Source: Frankiales bacterium (GTDB taxonomy: Bacteria > Actinomycetota > Actinomycetes > S36-B12 > CAIYMF01). Taken from it: 51,800 bases of DNA. The first letter of the stretch is position 1; each line of letters begins with the position of its first letter. The notes beneath the pieces are model-generated. The model did not search any database, had not been told where the DNA came from, and was given only the letters and a program-made list of their open reading frames with translations. Positions 16,314 through 24,599 of the stretch are shown piece after piece. Where the stretch lies: positions 1 through 51,800 of the forward strand of contig WGLY01000028.1 of NCBI GenBank assembly GCA_016125335.1, read 5' to 3'. The translations under genes were made by a program, and so were the position numbers.

Positions 16314-17528
16314 ATGCCGGACGCAGGCTGGTACCCCGACCCGCAGGCGAGCGGGCTGGTGCGCTGGTGGGACGGGCAGCGCTGGACCGAGCACACCCGG
16401 CCGTACGACGGCGCCGCGACGGCGCACGTGGTCGAGGACGGCGCCACCCCTCCCGCCGCCGCGGCGGGCGACCCGCTCTCGGTGTGGGCGCCCCAGCAGC
16501 CCGAGGACACGACGGCCGGCGACGTCCGGCACGACACCCTGGCGCTGCCGGTCGACGCCGTCGACACGCAGGTGGTCGACCGCACCACCCAGCCGGTCGG
16601 CGGACCGCCCACCTGGGTCCCCCCGGCACCCCCGAGCGGTGACGCGGGGCCGGACCCGGCCTTCGTCCCGCCGCTGGGCGGCTACGAGACCGTGGGCTCC
16701 GCCGCTGCCGCCGACCCGGTCCGACGGCGCTCGAGCGCCGGGCTCATCGCCGGCGTCGCGGCGTTCGCGCTGCTCATCGCCGCGGTGGCGGGCGTGCTCG
16801 TGTGGAACGCCCGCGGCGACTCCGACCTGCGCCCGGGCGCGATCGCCGGCCCGGGCGACGACGGCGGCCCGGCGGTCGGCGCGACGCCGACGGCACCCGG
16901 CGGGCAGGGCTCGTCGTCGGCACCGTCGGCGTCGCCCACTCCCGCCGCCACCGGCGACGCGGCGGCGCTGGAGAGCCTGGTGCCCACGGACGCGCTGCTG
17001 CCCCAGGGCATGGCCATGACGCTGATCCCGAACGGCGACTCCGTCACCGGGCAGGCCACCCTCGACGGCTGGTGCTCGGACTCCTACGCGAGCGAGAAGG
17101 ACCGGGTCGCGCGGCGTCAGTGGACGCTCGACCAGGCCGGCCAGTCGACCGGGCTGTCGATCGAGGCGGTCGCCTACCGCTCCCCCGCGGCGGCCCGGGC
17201 GGCCCTCGCGGAGTTCACCCGCAACTCGGCGAGCTGCCGCGGTGTCACGGTCACCGTCGCCGGCTCCCCGGCCACGCAGACCGTGACCAGCAGCGACGCG
17301 ATCCCGACGCAGTCCGGGGTCTCCGGCCGCGCCGTCGTCGCGCGGTGGTCGGCCCAGCAGGGCAGCACCCGCGTGACCCTGTGGTCGAGCGCCACGGTGC
17401 AGGTCAAGGGGCGCTACCTCAGCGTGGTCTGGGTGAGCCAGCGCTCGTCGTTCTCGGCGGCCGACACCGCCGCGATCGGGCAGTTCGTGGCCCAGCAGCG
17501 CGACTCGCTGGCGGCCCTGCCCGGCTGA
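16314..17528 (+). CDS. DUF2510 protein with one helix and extracellular sensor-like domain
   Basis: A 404-residue protein. DUF2510 (residues 3-32, AGWYPDP...VRWWDGQRWTEHT) opens the cytoplasmic part, followed by a Pro/Ala/Asp-rich linker, a transmembrane helix (143-164) and a Ser/Pro/Ala stalk. The outer domain of about 210 residues carries two cysteines (in GWCSD and ASCRG). DUF2510 domains occur at the cytoplasmic end of many actinobacterial membrane proteins. The outer domain resembles PknH_C-type sensor folds only in general pattern. GAAGGA precedes the ATG at 16314. It stands 77 bp after the hydrolase gene. Confidence 0.8.
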   Translation: MPDAGWYPDPQASGLVRWWDGQRWTEHTRPYDGAATAHVVEDGATPPAAAAGDPLSVWAPQQPEDTTAGDVRHDTLALPVDAVDTQVVDRTTQPVGGPPTWVPPAPPSGDAGPDPAFVPPLGGYETVGSAAAADPVRRRSSAGLIAGVAAFALLIAAVAGVLVWNARGDSDLRPGAIAGPGDDGGPAVGATPTAPGGQGSSSAPSASPTPAATGDAAALESLVPTDALLPQGMAMTLIPNGDSVTGQATLDGWCSDSYASEKDRVARRQWTLDQAGQSTGLSIEAVAYRSPAAARAALAEFTRNSASCRGVTVTVAGSPATQTVTSSDAIPTQSGVSGRAVVARWSAQQGSTRVTLWSSATVQVKGRYLSVVWVSQRSSFSAADTAAIGQFVAQQRDSLAALPG

Positions 17529-17621
17529 CCCCCGGCGTCCGCCCTCCGACGGCGCCCGCGCACGCCCCTGCGGCAGCCCGGGACCGCACCTACAGTGGGG
17601 AGCGGACCCCGGGAGGTGCCC

Positions 17622-17813
17622 ATGGCGGACGAGCTGCGCAGGTCGGCGGGCCCGGAGCACGACGAGCTCGTGGCGCTGGTGGCCGCGACCGCGCCCGAGG
17701 GCCCGGCTGCGCTGCGCAGCCTGTGGGAGCGGCTGGAGTCCGAGTACGGCCACGACGCCGCCTCCCGCGCCTGGCAGGAGGGGCTGGCCTCCAGCGACAT
17801 CGGCCAGACCTGA
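17622..17813 (+). CDS. small acidic protein, unknown function
   Basis: A 63-residue cytoplasmic protein, acidic and rich in Ala/Glu/Leu, probably helical. No cysteines or membrane segment. GGGAGG lies 5 nt before the ATG at 17622, and a TACAGT hexamer at 17591 may be its -10. Codon use is normal for the window, which supports it as a real gene. It converges on marP with 25 bp between the stops. No family was recognised. Confidence 0.6.
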   Translation: MADELRRSAGPEHDELVALVAATAPEGPAALRSLWERLESEYGHDAASRAWQEGLASSDIGQT

Positions 17814-17838
17814 CCGGGACGCCGACGCGCCGAGCGGC

Positions 17839-19023
17839 TCAGCGGGTGGCGCACGACCCGGTGGCCACCTCACGGGTGGCCCGGGCCCCCGCGGTGGCCG
17901 CCGAGGACACCTGGGCCGCGGTGAGCGCGTAGCCGGTGTCCGGGTCCTGCACGGACGCCGCGAACACGACGCCGTCGACCCGGCCCTGCGGGTCGAGCAG
18001 CGGGCCGCCGGAGGTGCCCGGCCGGATCGTGCCGCGCACGGAGTACACCTCGCGCGTGACCGTGCCGCGCCCGTAGATGTCGCTGCCGCGGGCCGTGATC
18101 GTGCCGCGGATTCGCGCGGCCGAGGCGTCGAGGGCGCCGCCGCCCGGGAACCCGGCCACCACGGCCGCGTCCCCGCGCGACGCGGGCGGGGCGAAGCCGA
18201 GCGAGGGCGCGTCCAGGCCCGGCACGTAGAGCACCGCGACGTCGATGTCGGGGTCGAAGTAGACGACGCGGGCCTGCCACCGCTCGCCCACGCCGCGCAC
18301 CAGCACGACGGGGTCGAGGAGCCCGGCGACCACGTGGGCGTTGGTCATCACGTGGTCGCGGGCGTAGACGAAGCCCGAGCCGTCCACCTGCGTGCCGCAC
18401 GCGGCGGCCATCCCCTCCACCTTGACCAGCGAGCCCCACGCCGCGCGCACCGCGGGGACCTTGAGCAGCGCCGGGTCCGGGGCCGCGACGGGGATGAGGG
18501 GGTCGAGCGAGAAGCCGCCGAACGCCTCGGGGAAGCCGGTGGAGTCCAGCGCCGAGCGCAGCCCGCTCACCCAGTCCTTGGCCGTACCGGGCAGCACGTG
18601 GTCGACGCCGTCGAGCACCCGTGAGCCGCGCAGCTCGGAGGACACCGGGCCCAGCGGCACCACCACGAGCGCCGAGGCCATCACCCACGCGAGCAGCAGC
18701 ACCGACAGAACGCCGAACACCGAGCCGCCCACCGAGTCGACCAGCCGGGCCGGGCGCCAGGTGACGCGGGAGCGGATCCACCGGGCCAGCACCGACATCA
18801 GCGCGTTGCCGATGCCCGCGCACACCACCACGATCCCGATGCCCAGGGCCGCGGCGAGGAACCCGTCGAGACCGCCCACGAGGTGCGGGGCCAGGGTGGC
18901 GCCGGCCAGCGCCCCGCCCAGGAACCCGGCGAAGGACAGCACGCCGGCCACGAGCCCGTTGCGCCAGCCGGTCCAGACCGAGAGCGCCACGAGGACGACG
19001 AGGAGGAGGTCGACGAGGTTCAT
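17839..19023 (-). CDS. marP: MarP-type periplasmic serine protease with CvpA-like membrane domain
   Basis: A 394-residue protein. Four N-terminal transmembrane helices (about residues 3-120, CvpA/colicin V production fold) anchor a trypsin-fold protease. The catalytic triad is visible as His230 (TNAHVV), Asp261 (DIDVAV) and Ser338 (GTSGGP). Cys209 and Cys391 occupy the places of the disulphide pair of M. tuberculosis MarP (Rv3671c), which is linked to protease activity and acid survival. Length and layout match Rv3671c. The ATG at 19023 overlaps the Nudix stop (ATGA), so it is the last gene of nth-nudix-marP. A role in envelope stress and acid resistance is inferred from the family. Confidence 0.92.
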   Translation of the reverse strand: MNLVDLLLVVLVALSVWTGWRNGLVAGVLSFAGFLGGALAGATLAPHLVGGLDGFLAAALGIGIVVVCAGIGNALMSVLARWIRSRVTWRPARLVDSVGGSVFGVLSVLLLAWVMASALVVVPLGPVSSELRGSRVLDGVDHVLPGTAKDWVSGLRSALDSTGFPEAFGGFSLDPLIPVAAPDPALLKVPAVRAAWGSLVKVEGMAAACGTQVDGSGFVYARDHVMTNAHVVAGLLDPVVLVRGVGERWQARVVYFDPDIDVAVLYVPGLDAPSLGFAPPASRGDAAVVAGFPGGGALDASAARIRGTITARGSDIYGRGTVTREVYSVRGTIRPGTSGGPLLDPQGRVDGVVFAASVQDPDTGYALTAAQVSSAATAGARATREVATGSCATR

Positions 19024-19676
19024 CGGGCCGGCAGGTCGACGACGACGTCGGCGTCCCACGGCCGGTCCCAGCCGCACAGGGTGAACAGGCGGGAGAGCAC
19101 GAGCGCCGTGAAGCCCCACACGAGCAGGCCCTGCACGGCGAACCCGGGGCCGAGGTAGCCGGACGGATGGCGGACGGAGACCCGGTGCGCGGGGTCGAGC
19201 AGCTCGTCGAGGGGCACGCGCACGACGCGCTCGACCTCGCCCGGGTCGACCACGCCCACCGGCGAGGGGTGCCGCCACCACCCGATCACGGGGGTGACGA
19301 CGAACCCGCTCGGCGGCAGCCACAGCGGGGGCAGCGTGGCCACGACGGCGACCCCGGACGGGTCGAGCCCGGTCTCCTCCTGGGCCTCGCGCAGCGCCGC
19401 GGCCACGACGTCGGCGTCGGTGTCGTCGACCGCCCCGCCGGGGAACGCCGGCTGACCGGCGTGGCTCGAGACCGTGGCCGCGCGCTCGATGAGCAGCAGG
19501 TCCGGACCGGTGGAGCCCTCCCCGAAGAGCACGAGGACGGCGGACTGCCGCCCGCCCTCGGCCGGCGGCACGAACCGGGAGAGCTGCTCGGCGGTGACGG
19601 TGCGGGCCACGTCGAGCACCGGCCGCATCCAGTCGGGGAGGTCCGGGACGACGGGGTCCGCGGCGTCGCTCAGCAC
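19020..19676 (-). CDS. NudL-type Nudix hydrolase (probable CoA pyrophosphatase)
   Basis: A 218-residue Nudix protein. The box QPAFPGGAVDDTDAD...ALREAQEETGL matches the NudL/CoA-pyrophosphatase subgroup (UPF0035 signature SHAGQPAFPGG). It should cleave CoA or related nucleoside diphosphate derivatives. It corresponds to Rv3672c. The start lies 34 nt downstream of the nth stop, and the stop overlaps the marP start. Some homologues have a hydrophobic C-terminal stretch, seen here as LLVWGFTALVLSRL. Confidence 0.88.
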   Translation of the reverse strand: MLSDAADPVVPDLPDWMRPVLDVARTVTAEQLSRFVPPAEGGRQSAVLVLFGEGSTGPDLLLIERAATVSSHAGQPAFPGGAVDDTDADVVAAALREAQEETGLDPSGVAVVATLPPLWLPPSGFVVTPVIGWWRHPSPVGVVDPGEVERVVRVPLDELLDPAHRVSVRHPSGYLGPGFAVQGLLVWGFTALVLSRLFTLCGWDRPWDADVVVDLPAR

Positions 19677-19710
19677 GACCGGCCCCGGGGCGCGGCCGGG
19701 GCGGGGCCGG

Positions 19711-20436
19711 TCACAGCCGACCCTCGGTGGTGACCAGCGCCGCGGCCTCGAGCGGGTCGGTGGGGCCCTCGCCGTAGGACGGGCACAGCCGCGCCAGCGG
19801 GCACGCCCCGCACGCCGGCTTGCGCGCGTGGCAGCGCCGGCGGCCGTGCCAGATGACGTGGTGGCTGAGCATGGTCCAGTCCTTGCGCGCGATGAGCGCG
19901 CCGACCTCGGCCTCGACCTTGTCCGGATCGGTCTGCTCGGTCCAGCCGAACCGGCGGACCAGCCGGCCGAAGTGGGTGTCCACCGTGATGCCGGGGACCC
20001 CGAACGCGTTGCCCAGCACCACGTTGGCCGTCTTGCGCCCGACGCCGGGCAGGGTCACCAGGTCGCGCAGGCGGCCCGGGACCTCGCCGTCGAAGCGCTC
20101 GACGAGGGCCTGGCCCAGGCCGATCAGCGAGGTGGCCTTGTTGCGGAAGAACCCGGTGCTGCGGATGAGCTCCTCGAGCTCGTCGCGGTCGGCGGCGGCG
20201 TACGCCGCGGCGTCCGGGTAGCGGGCGAAGACGGCCGGGGTGACGAGGTTGACCCGGCGGTCCGTGGTCTGCGCGGAGAGGATGGTGGCGACGAGCAGCT
20301 CGAGCGGGCTGGTGAAGTCCAGCTCGCAGCGCGCGTCCGGATAGGTGTCGGCCAGGACGCGGTCCATCCGCCGGGCGCGGCGCACCAGCGCCGTCCGGGT
20401 CTCGCCCGTGGGCGTGGTGAGCTCGGCTGTCGTCAT
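19711..20436 (-). CDS. nth: endonuclease III
   Basis: A 241-residue DNA glycosylase/AP lyase for oxidised pyrimidines in base-excision repair. The helix-hairpin-helix [12 protein letters not shown] carries the catalytic Lys, VDTHFGR carries the catalytic Asp, and a C-x6-C-x2-C-x5-C cluster near the C-terminus binds [4Fe-4S]. All key residues are present and the length is normal. It is the first gene of the nth-nudix-marP operon. A TAGGCT hexamer 9 nt upstream of the ATG gives at most a few nucleotides of leader. Confidence 0.97.
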   Translation of the reverse strand: MTTAELTTPTGETRTALVRRARRMDRVLADTYPDARCELDFTSPLELLVATILSAQTTDRRVNLVTPAVFARYPDAAAYAAADRDELEELIRSTGFFRNKATSLIGLGQALVERFDGEVPGRLRDLVTLPGVGRKTANVVLGNAFGVPGITVDTHFGRLVRRFGWTEQTDPDKVEAEVGALIARKDWTMLSHHVIWHGRRRCHARKPACGACPLARLCPSYGEGPTDPLEAAALVTTEGRL

Positions 20437-20445
20437 CGCGCGCTC

Positions 20446-20451
20446 AGCCTA
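20446..20451 (-). promoter_or_regulatory. -10 hexamer of nth-nudix-marP
   Basis: On the minus strand TAGGCT is followed by 9 nt and then the nth ATG (20436). The leader would be 0-3 nt and there is no ribosome-binding site. Confidence 0.45.
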
Positions 20452-20646
20452 CGTCGGCCTCCCGACGCCGCGGTCCCGCGACGAGGCAGCCCGAGCCGGC
20501 CCCTCACCGCACGAGCGCGGGGCTTGAGCCATCCGGGTGTCGGATTCGCGACACCCCGGAATCGGCGCTCGGCGGGCCTCCGGCCCGGCAGAACTCCTAG
20601 CCTGGCCGGGTCGGCGCGGGGCAGATCGCCGGCGAGGGAGGCGGTC

Positions 20647-21321
20647 ATGAGCAGCACGGGCGGGCGGCCCGCCGCCGTGCCCACGCAGCAGACGGTGCCC
20701 GCGCAGCGCAGGACCGGGCTCGACGCACCCGGCGCTCCACCCGAGCCGGCCACGGCGATCACCCCCGAGGAGCGGGCCCGGCTGGCCAAGGAGCGCCGTG
20801 CCGCCCGCAAGGCGGCCCGGGCCGCGGCGCCGCCCCCGGAGCGCGACGCCGTCTACGACAGCCTGTCGCTGGGAGACCTGCGCGGCCTGCGCTCCGAGCT
20901 CGGCGACGAGGAGACCCGGGTCTCGTACTGGCGCCGGATCATCCAGGCCCGGCTCGACGTCGTGCGCTCGCACCTGCCGGAGGGGACGCCGGTGGCCGAC
21001 CTCACCCGGGTGCTCTCCGACGCCCGGTCGTCGGTGGGGCGGCTGGCCCACCTCGACGTGCGCCCCGTGGACGACATCCCGCCGCTGCCCGACCTCGCCG
21101 AGGTGTGGGCCCGCCAGGTGGACCGGTCCGACGAGCTGGCGATGGCGCGGCTCGAGGAGGACCTGGCCGACGCCGAGGAGGAGCTCTCGGACTACCGCCG
21201 CGAGCTGCACCGCCGCATCGACCTGGTGACCGACGAGCTCATCGCGCGCTACCGCGAGCAGCCGCTGCTCGCGCTCCAGATCCTCCCGGACGACCCCCTG
21301 CGCCGGACGATGGGCGCCTGA
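20647..21321 (+). CDS. rsiG: RsiG-like c-di-GMP-responsive anti-sigma factor
   Basis: A 224-residue protein with a disordered N-terminus (1-65) and a helical hairpin (about 72-205). In Streptomyces, RsiG sequesters the sporulation/flagellar-type sigma factor WhiG when two c-di-GMP molecules bind paired E(X)3S(X)2R(X)3Q(X)3D motifs. Both motifs are visible here. The first is exact: E89, S93, R96, Q100, D104. The second has one change: E177, S181, R184, H188 (instead of Q), D192. The start ATG 20647 has GGGAGG upstream. No WhiG/FliA gene lies in the window. The gene occupies the interval between nth and crp, where M. tuberculosis has a different small gene. Confidence 0.85.
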   Translation: MSSTGGRPAAVPTQQTVPAQRRTGLDAPGAPPEPATAITPEERARLAKERRAARKAARAAAPPPERDAVYDSLSLGDLRGLRSELGDEETRVSYWRRIIQARLDVVRSHLPEGTPVADLTRVLSDARSSVGRLAHLDVRPVDDIPPLPDLAEVWARQVDRSDELAMARLEEDLADAEEELSDYRRELHRRIDLVTDELIARYREQPLLALQILPDDPLRRTMGA

Positions 21322-21457
21322 GCCCGGGCCGTCCCGCGCACCCGCGTCCGCCACGCGGCGGCGCAACCGGGGAGTCCTGACCGCGCGCGGCGTGGGATGC
21401 GCCACACTGTGCGCGTCGGACCTGCCGCCTGCGCGGCCGCCCCAGAGAGGACCGCAC

Positions 21458-22132
21458 GTGGACGACGTGCTCATGAGCGCACCGCTGTTCGCCGCACTCG
21501 ACGTCGAGGCCGCGGCGGCGCTCAAGTCGTCGATGGAGGAGCGCCGCCTGCTCAAGGGCGACATCCTCTTCGCCGAGGGCGACCCGGGCGACCGGCTCTA
21601 CGTCGTCACCGACGGCAAGATCAAGCTCGTCCACGCGGCCAACGACGGCCGCGAGACGCTGCTGGCGATCATGGGCGAGGGGGAGATGTTCGGCGAGCTC
21701 TCCCTGTTCGACCCGGGTCCGCGCACCGCGACGGCGGCCGCGCTCACCGACGTCACCGTGCTCGGCCTCGGCCACGCCGCGCTGCGCCCGTGGCTCACGG
21801 GCCGGCCCGAGGTGGCCGAGGCGCTGCTCCAGGCGCTCGCCCAGCGGCTGCGCCGCACCAACGAGGCGCTGGCCGACCTCGTGTTCTCCGACGTCCCGGG
21901 TCGCGTCGCCAAGGCGCTGCTCGACCTCGGCGAGCGCTTCGGCCAGTCGCAGCCCGACGGCCTGCACGTGTCGCACGACATGACGCAGGAGGAGCTCGCG
22001 CAGTACGTCGGCGCCTCCCGCGAGACGGTCAACAAGGCGCTGGCCGACTTCGCCTCGCGCGGGTGGCTGCGGCTCGAGTCGCGCTCGGTCGTGCTCATCG
22101 ACGTCGAGCGCCTCCAGCGCCGCGCGCGCTGA
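21458..22132 (+). CDS. crp: Crp/Fnr-family cAMP receptor protein
   Basis: A 224-residue transcription factor, the same length as M. tuberculosis Crp (Rv3676) and highly similar to it. The N-terminal cyclic-nucleotide domain has the phosphate-binding cassette GELSLFDPGPRTATA. The C-terminal winged helix has the recognition helix in VGASRETVNKALADF. Rv3676-type proteins bind cAMP and recognise TGTGA-N6-TCACA. Matching boxes are seen at 10634 (acetate transporter) and, weaker, at 27278. GTG 21458 is chosen from the match to Rv3676 and the AGAGAGG upstream. Confidence 0.95.
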   Translation: MDDVLMSAPLFAALDVEAAAALKSSMEERRLLKGDILFAEGDPGDRLYVVTDGKIKLVHAANDGRETLLAIMGEGEMFGELSLFDPGPRTATAAALTDVTVLGLGHAALRPWLTGRPEVAEALLQALAQRLRRTNEALADLVFSDVPGRVAKALLDLGERFGQSQPDGLHVSHDMTQEELAQYVGASRETVNKALADFASRGWLRLESRSVVLIDVERLQRRAR

Positions 22133-22139
22133 GCGGCCC

Positions 22140-22156
22140 ACCGCCTGTCAGGCGGT
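22140..22156. terminator. bidirectional hairpin between crp and the MBL gene
   Basis: A perfect 7-bp stem with a 3-nt loop in the 28-bp gap between two convergent stops. Likely works for both strands. Confidence 0.55.
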
Positions 22157-22160
22157 CGCG

Positions 22161-22970
22161 TCACTCGCCGCGCAGGTACGCGATCTGCGCGAGCACGGAG
22201 AGCCGGGCGGCCGGCCACACCGCGCGGGGGACGTCGGCGTAGACCTCGGCGACGACGTCGTCGGCGGTGACGGCGCCCGCCTCGAGCACCGCGCGCACCT
22301 GCTCGAGCCGCTCGCGGCGGTGGTCGAGGTAGGCCGCGGCCGCCGCGGCCGCGTCCTCGAGCGCGGGGCCGTGCCCCGGCAGCACCACGTGGCGGTCGCC
22401 GGCGGCGAGGTCGCCCAGCCGCCGCAGCGACGCGAGGTAGTCCTCCAGGCGTCCCTCCGGGTGCGCCACCACCGTGGTGCCGCGCCCGAGCACCGTGTCG
22501 CCGGTGAGCAGCGCGCCGTCCTCGCGCAGGCGGAAGGTGAGCGAGTCGGCGGTGTGCCCGGGCGTCGCGACCACCTCGATCTCCACGCCGGCCGCCGCCA
22601 CGACGTCGCCGCCCACGAGGCCCTCGTCGCCGAGCCGGTGCGCCGGGTCGAGGGCTGCGACCGGGGCGCGGAACCGGCCGGCGAACTGCGCGGCCCCCTC
22701 GGCGTGGTCCGGGTGGCCGTGGGTGAGCAGGATGCGGGCCACCCGGCGGTGCCCCACCTCGGCCGCGACGGCCTCGACGTGCCGGGGCAGCGCGGGGCCC
22801 GGGTCGACCAGCACCACCGCATCGGATCCGGCGTCGGCCAGCACCCAGGTGTTGGTGCCCTCGAGCGTCATCGGGCCCGGGTTGGGCGCCAGGACGCACA
22901 CCGCGTACGCCGTCGCCCGCCCGCCGGTCCACGGCCGGCCGTCGCCCAGCGGAACGGGCGTGCCGCTCAC
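22161..22970 (-). CDS. MBL-fold metallohydrolase (LACTB2-like)
   Basis: A 269-residue metallo-beta-lactamase-fold protein. The metal-binding motif THGHPDH is intact, with further ligands in TPGHT, LLTGDT and LPGHGP. The C-terminal helical part resembles the winged-helix tail of LACTB2-type hydrolases or nucleases. It corresponds to Rv3677c. The GTG at 22970 overlaps the stop of the upstream Nudix gene (GTGA). It is the last gene of the DUF4177-RidA-Nudix-MBL operon. The substrate is unknown; RNA or thioester cleavage are known in related proteins. Confidence 0.88.
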   Translation of the reverse strand: MSGTPVPLGDGRPWTGGRATAYAVCVLAPNPGPMTLEGTNTWVLADAGSDAVVLVDPGPALPRHVEAVAAEVGHRRVARILLTHGHPDHAEGAAQFAGRFRAPVAALDPAHRLGDEGLVGGDVVAAAGVEIEVVATPGHTADSLTFRLREDGALLTGDTVLGRGTTVVAHPEGRLEDYLASLRRLGDLAAGDRHVVLPGHGPALEDAAAAAAAYLDHRRERLEQVRAVLEAGAVTADDVVAEVYADVPRAVWPAARLSVLAQIAYLRGE

Positions 22971-23854
22971 ACCGGCTCCGGGCCGACGCCGTCGGACTCG
23001 CTGCCCGCGGGCTCCTCACCGAGGTCGAGCACCGCCCGGGTGCGTGCGTCGACCATGCGCCACTCGACCTCGCCGGCGGCCCCCAGCACGGGGGCGGGCA
23101 TCAACGGCACCACGGGTGCGGCGGCCGCGCGGCGCAGCGCGGTGGCGACGTCGTCGCACGCCGCCAGCAGGTGCATCACGGCGCGGGTGGGCGGCAGCAT
23201 CGCCATGGAGCCGGCGTCGTACGCCGTCAGCGCGTCCTGCGGGCGCCACCACGCCGACACCTCCGACTCGCCGCCGACGTGCCGGGCGGACTGCCCGCCC
23301 GGGACGGCGGCCATGAAGAAGCGGGTGTCGTAGCGGCGGTCCTCCACCTCGGGGGTGACCCAGTGCGCGAACGGCACGACCGCGGTGTCGTCCACCACGA
23401 GGCCGCGCCGGGCCAGCAGCGCGGCGAAGCCGACGTCGCCCGTGACCAGTGCCGCGCGGTCGTGCTCGAGCCCCTCGTCCGGGGTCGCCGCGGCGCCGTC
23501 GGGCCCGAGGGCCAGCAGCACCCCGCACTCCTCGAACGTCTCGCGCGCCGCAGCGGCCAGCAGGGCGCCGGGCCGGGGGCTGCTCACACGGCGTCCGACC
23601 GCCGCGAGGTCGGCGCGGCCGGCGAGGGGCACGTCGTCGTCGGAGGCCTCGACCGCGCCGCCGGGGTAGACGTGCATGCCCGCCGCGAAGGCCATCGCCG
23701 TGGTGCGGCGCAGCACGAACACCTCGAGGCCGGCCGCCGCCTCGCGCAGCAGGCACACCGTGGCGGCGTCGCGGGGCTCCGGGGGCTGCCACGAGGCCTG
23801 CCCGCGCGCCAGCGCCTCGGCGCGCTCGCGCATCCGCGAGGGCAGCCGGGGCAT
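22967..23854 (-). CDS. Nudix hydrolase, long (NUDT19-like) form
   Basis: A 295-residue Nudix-domain protein. HVYPGGAVE begins the Nudix box, and ARETFEECGVLL ends it after an insertion of about 25 residues, as in NUDT19-like CoA diphosphatases. A metal-binding EE pair is present. ATG 23854 is the first start after RidA and lies 29 nt downstream of its stop; an inner ATG at 23833 is possible. It shares an operon with RidA and the MBL-fold gene. The substrate is uncertain, but acyl-CoA or nucleotide-sugar pyrophosphates are plausible. Confidence 0.85.
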   Translation of the reverse strand: MPRLPSRMRERAEALARGQASWQPPEPRDAATVCLLREAAAGLEVFVLRRTTAMAFAAGMHVYPGGAVEASDDDVPLAGRADLAAVGRRVSSPRPGALLAAAARETFEECGVLLALGPDGAAATPDEGLEHDRAALVTGDVGFAALLARRGLVVDDTAVVPFAHWVTPEVEDRRYDTRFFMAAVPGGQSARHVGGESEVSAWWRPQDALTAYDAGSMAMLPPTRAVMHLLAACDDVATALRRAAAAPVVPLMPAPVLGAAGEVEWRMVDARTRAVLDLGEEPAGSESDGVGPEPV

Positions 23855-23883
23855 CTCGACCCGGCCCGGCTCGGGCGTCGCGC

Positions 23884-24348
23884 TCAGTCGGCGACCTCGA
23901 CGATCATCTCGACCTCGACGGCCGCGTCCAGCGGCAGCGCGGCGACGCCGACGGCCGAGCGCGCGTGCACCCCGGCGTCCCCGAAGGCCGTCCCGAGCAG
24001 CTGGCTCGCGCCGTTCACGACGCCCGGCTGGCCGGTGAAGCCCGGGTCGCTGGCGACGAAGCCGACGACCTTCACGACGTGCACGACGCGGTCGAGGTCG
24101 CCCACCACGGACTTCACCGCGGCGATGGCGTTGAGCGCGCACGTGGCGGCGAGCTCCACCGCCTGCTCCGGGGTGACGTCCGCGCCGACCTTGCCGGTGT
24201 GCGCCATCGCGCCGTCGACCATCGGCAGCTGGCCCGAGGTGTAGACGTAGGACCCGCTGCGCACCGCCGGGACGTAGGCGGCCACCGGCGGCACGACGTC
24301 CGGCACGGTGAGGCCCAGGCCGGCGAGGCGGTCCTCCACTGCGGACAT
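23884..24348 (-). CDS. ridA: RidA/YjgF-family protein
   Basis: A 154-residue member of the Rid family, which hydrolyses reactive enamines and imines made by PLP enzymes. It has the YTSGQLPM start of the fold and AAVEVEMIVEV at the end. The residue usually taken as the catalytic Arg is not obvious: the expected R before SAVGVAALP is present as HARSAVGVAALP, which supports a Rid-type site. It corresponds to Rv3678c. The start lies 5 nt after the DUF4177 stop. Confidence 0.9.
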   Translation of the reverse strand: MSAVEDRLAGLGLTVPDVVPPVAAYVPAVRSGSYVYTSGQLPMVDGAMAHTGKVGADVTPEQAVELAATCALNAIAAVKSVVGDLDRVVHVVKVVGFVASDPGFTGQPGVVNGASQLLGTAFGDAGVHARSAVGVAALPLDAAVEVEMIVEVAD

Positions 24349-24353
24349 CGGCC

Positions 24354-24509
24354 TCAGCCCTTCGGTCGCTTGAAGTAGGCCACGAGCTGGTCGGGGCTGG
24401 GGCCCTGCACCACCTGCACCAGCTCCCAGCCGTCCTCGCCCCAGGTGTTGAGGATCTGCTGGGTCGCGTGGACCAGCAGCGGTGCGGTCGCGTACTCCCA
24501 CGTCGTCAT
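24354..24509 (-). CDS. DUF4177-type small protein
   Basis: A 51-residue protein, MTTWEYATAPLL at the N-terminus and LVAYFKRPKG at the end, with a GWELVQVV core typical of DUF4177. It corresponds to the small gene next to RidA in M. tuberculosis (Rv3678A). The start is the ATG at 24509, 6 nt after a TAGGGT hexamer, so the transcript is leaderless. It is the first gene of the DUF4177-RidA-Nudix-MBL operon. Function is unknown. Confidence 0.85.
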   Translation of the reverse strand: MTTWEYATAPLLVHATQQILNTWGEDGWELVQVVQGPSPDQLVAYFKRPKG

Positions 24510-24515
24510 GGGGCG

Positions 24516-24521
24516 ACCCTA
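24516..24521 (-). promoter_or_regulatory. -10 hexamer for a leaderless start at 24509
   Basis: TAGGGT on the minus strand is followed by 6 nt and then ATG. It drives the RidA operon. Confidence 0.55.
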
Positions 24522-24586
24522 GGCCGTCAGGGCCGTCGCGTCGCCCGCGCCCCGGGGACCGGCCTGCCAGCCGGTGCCCGGGCCTC

Positions 24587-24592
24587 TACGCT
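24587..24592 (+). promoter_or_regulatory. -10 hexamer for a leaderless start at 24600
   Basis: TACGCT is followed by 7 nt and then the GTG of the first ArsA-like gene. It lies 65 bp from the divergent leaderless promoter of the RidA operon. Confidence 0.55.
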
Positions 24593-24599
24593 CGACCCC

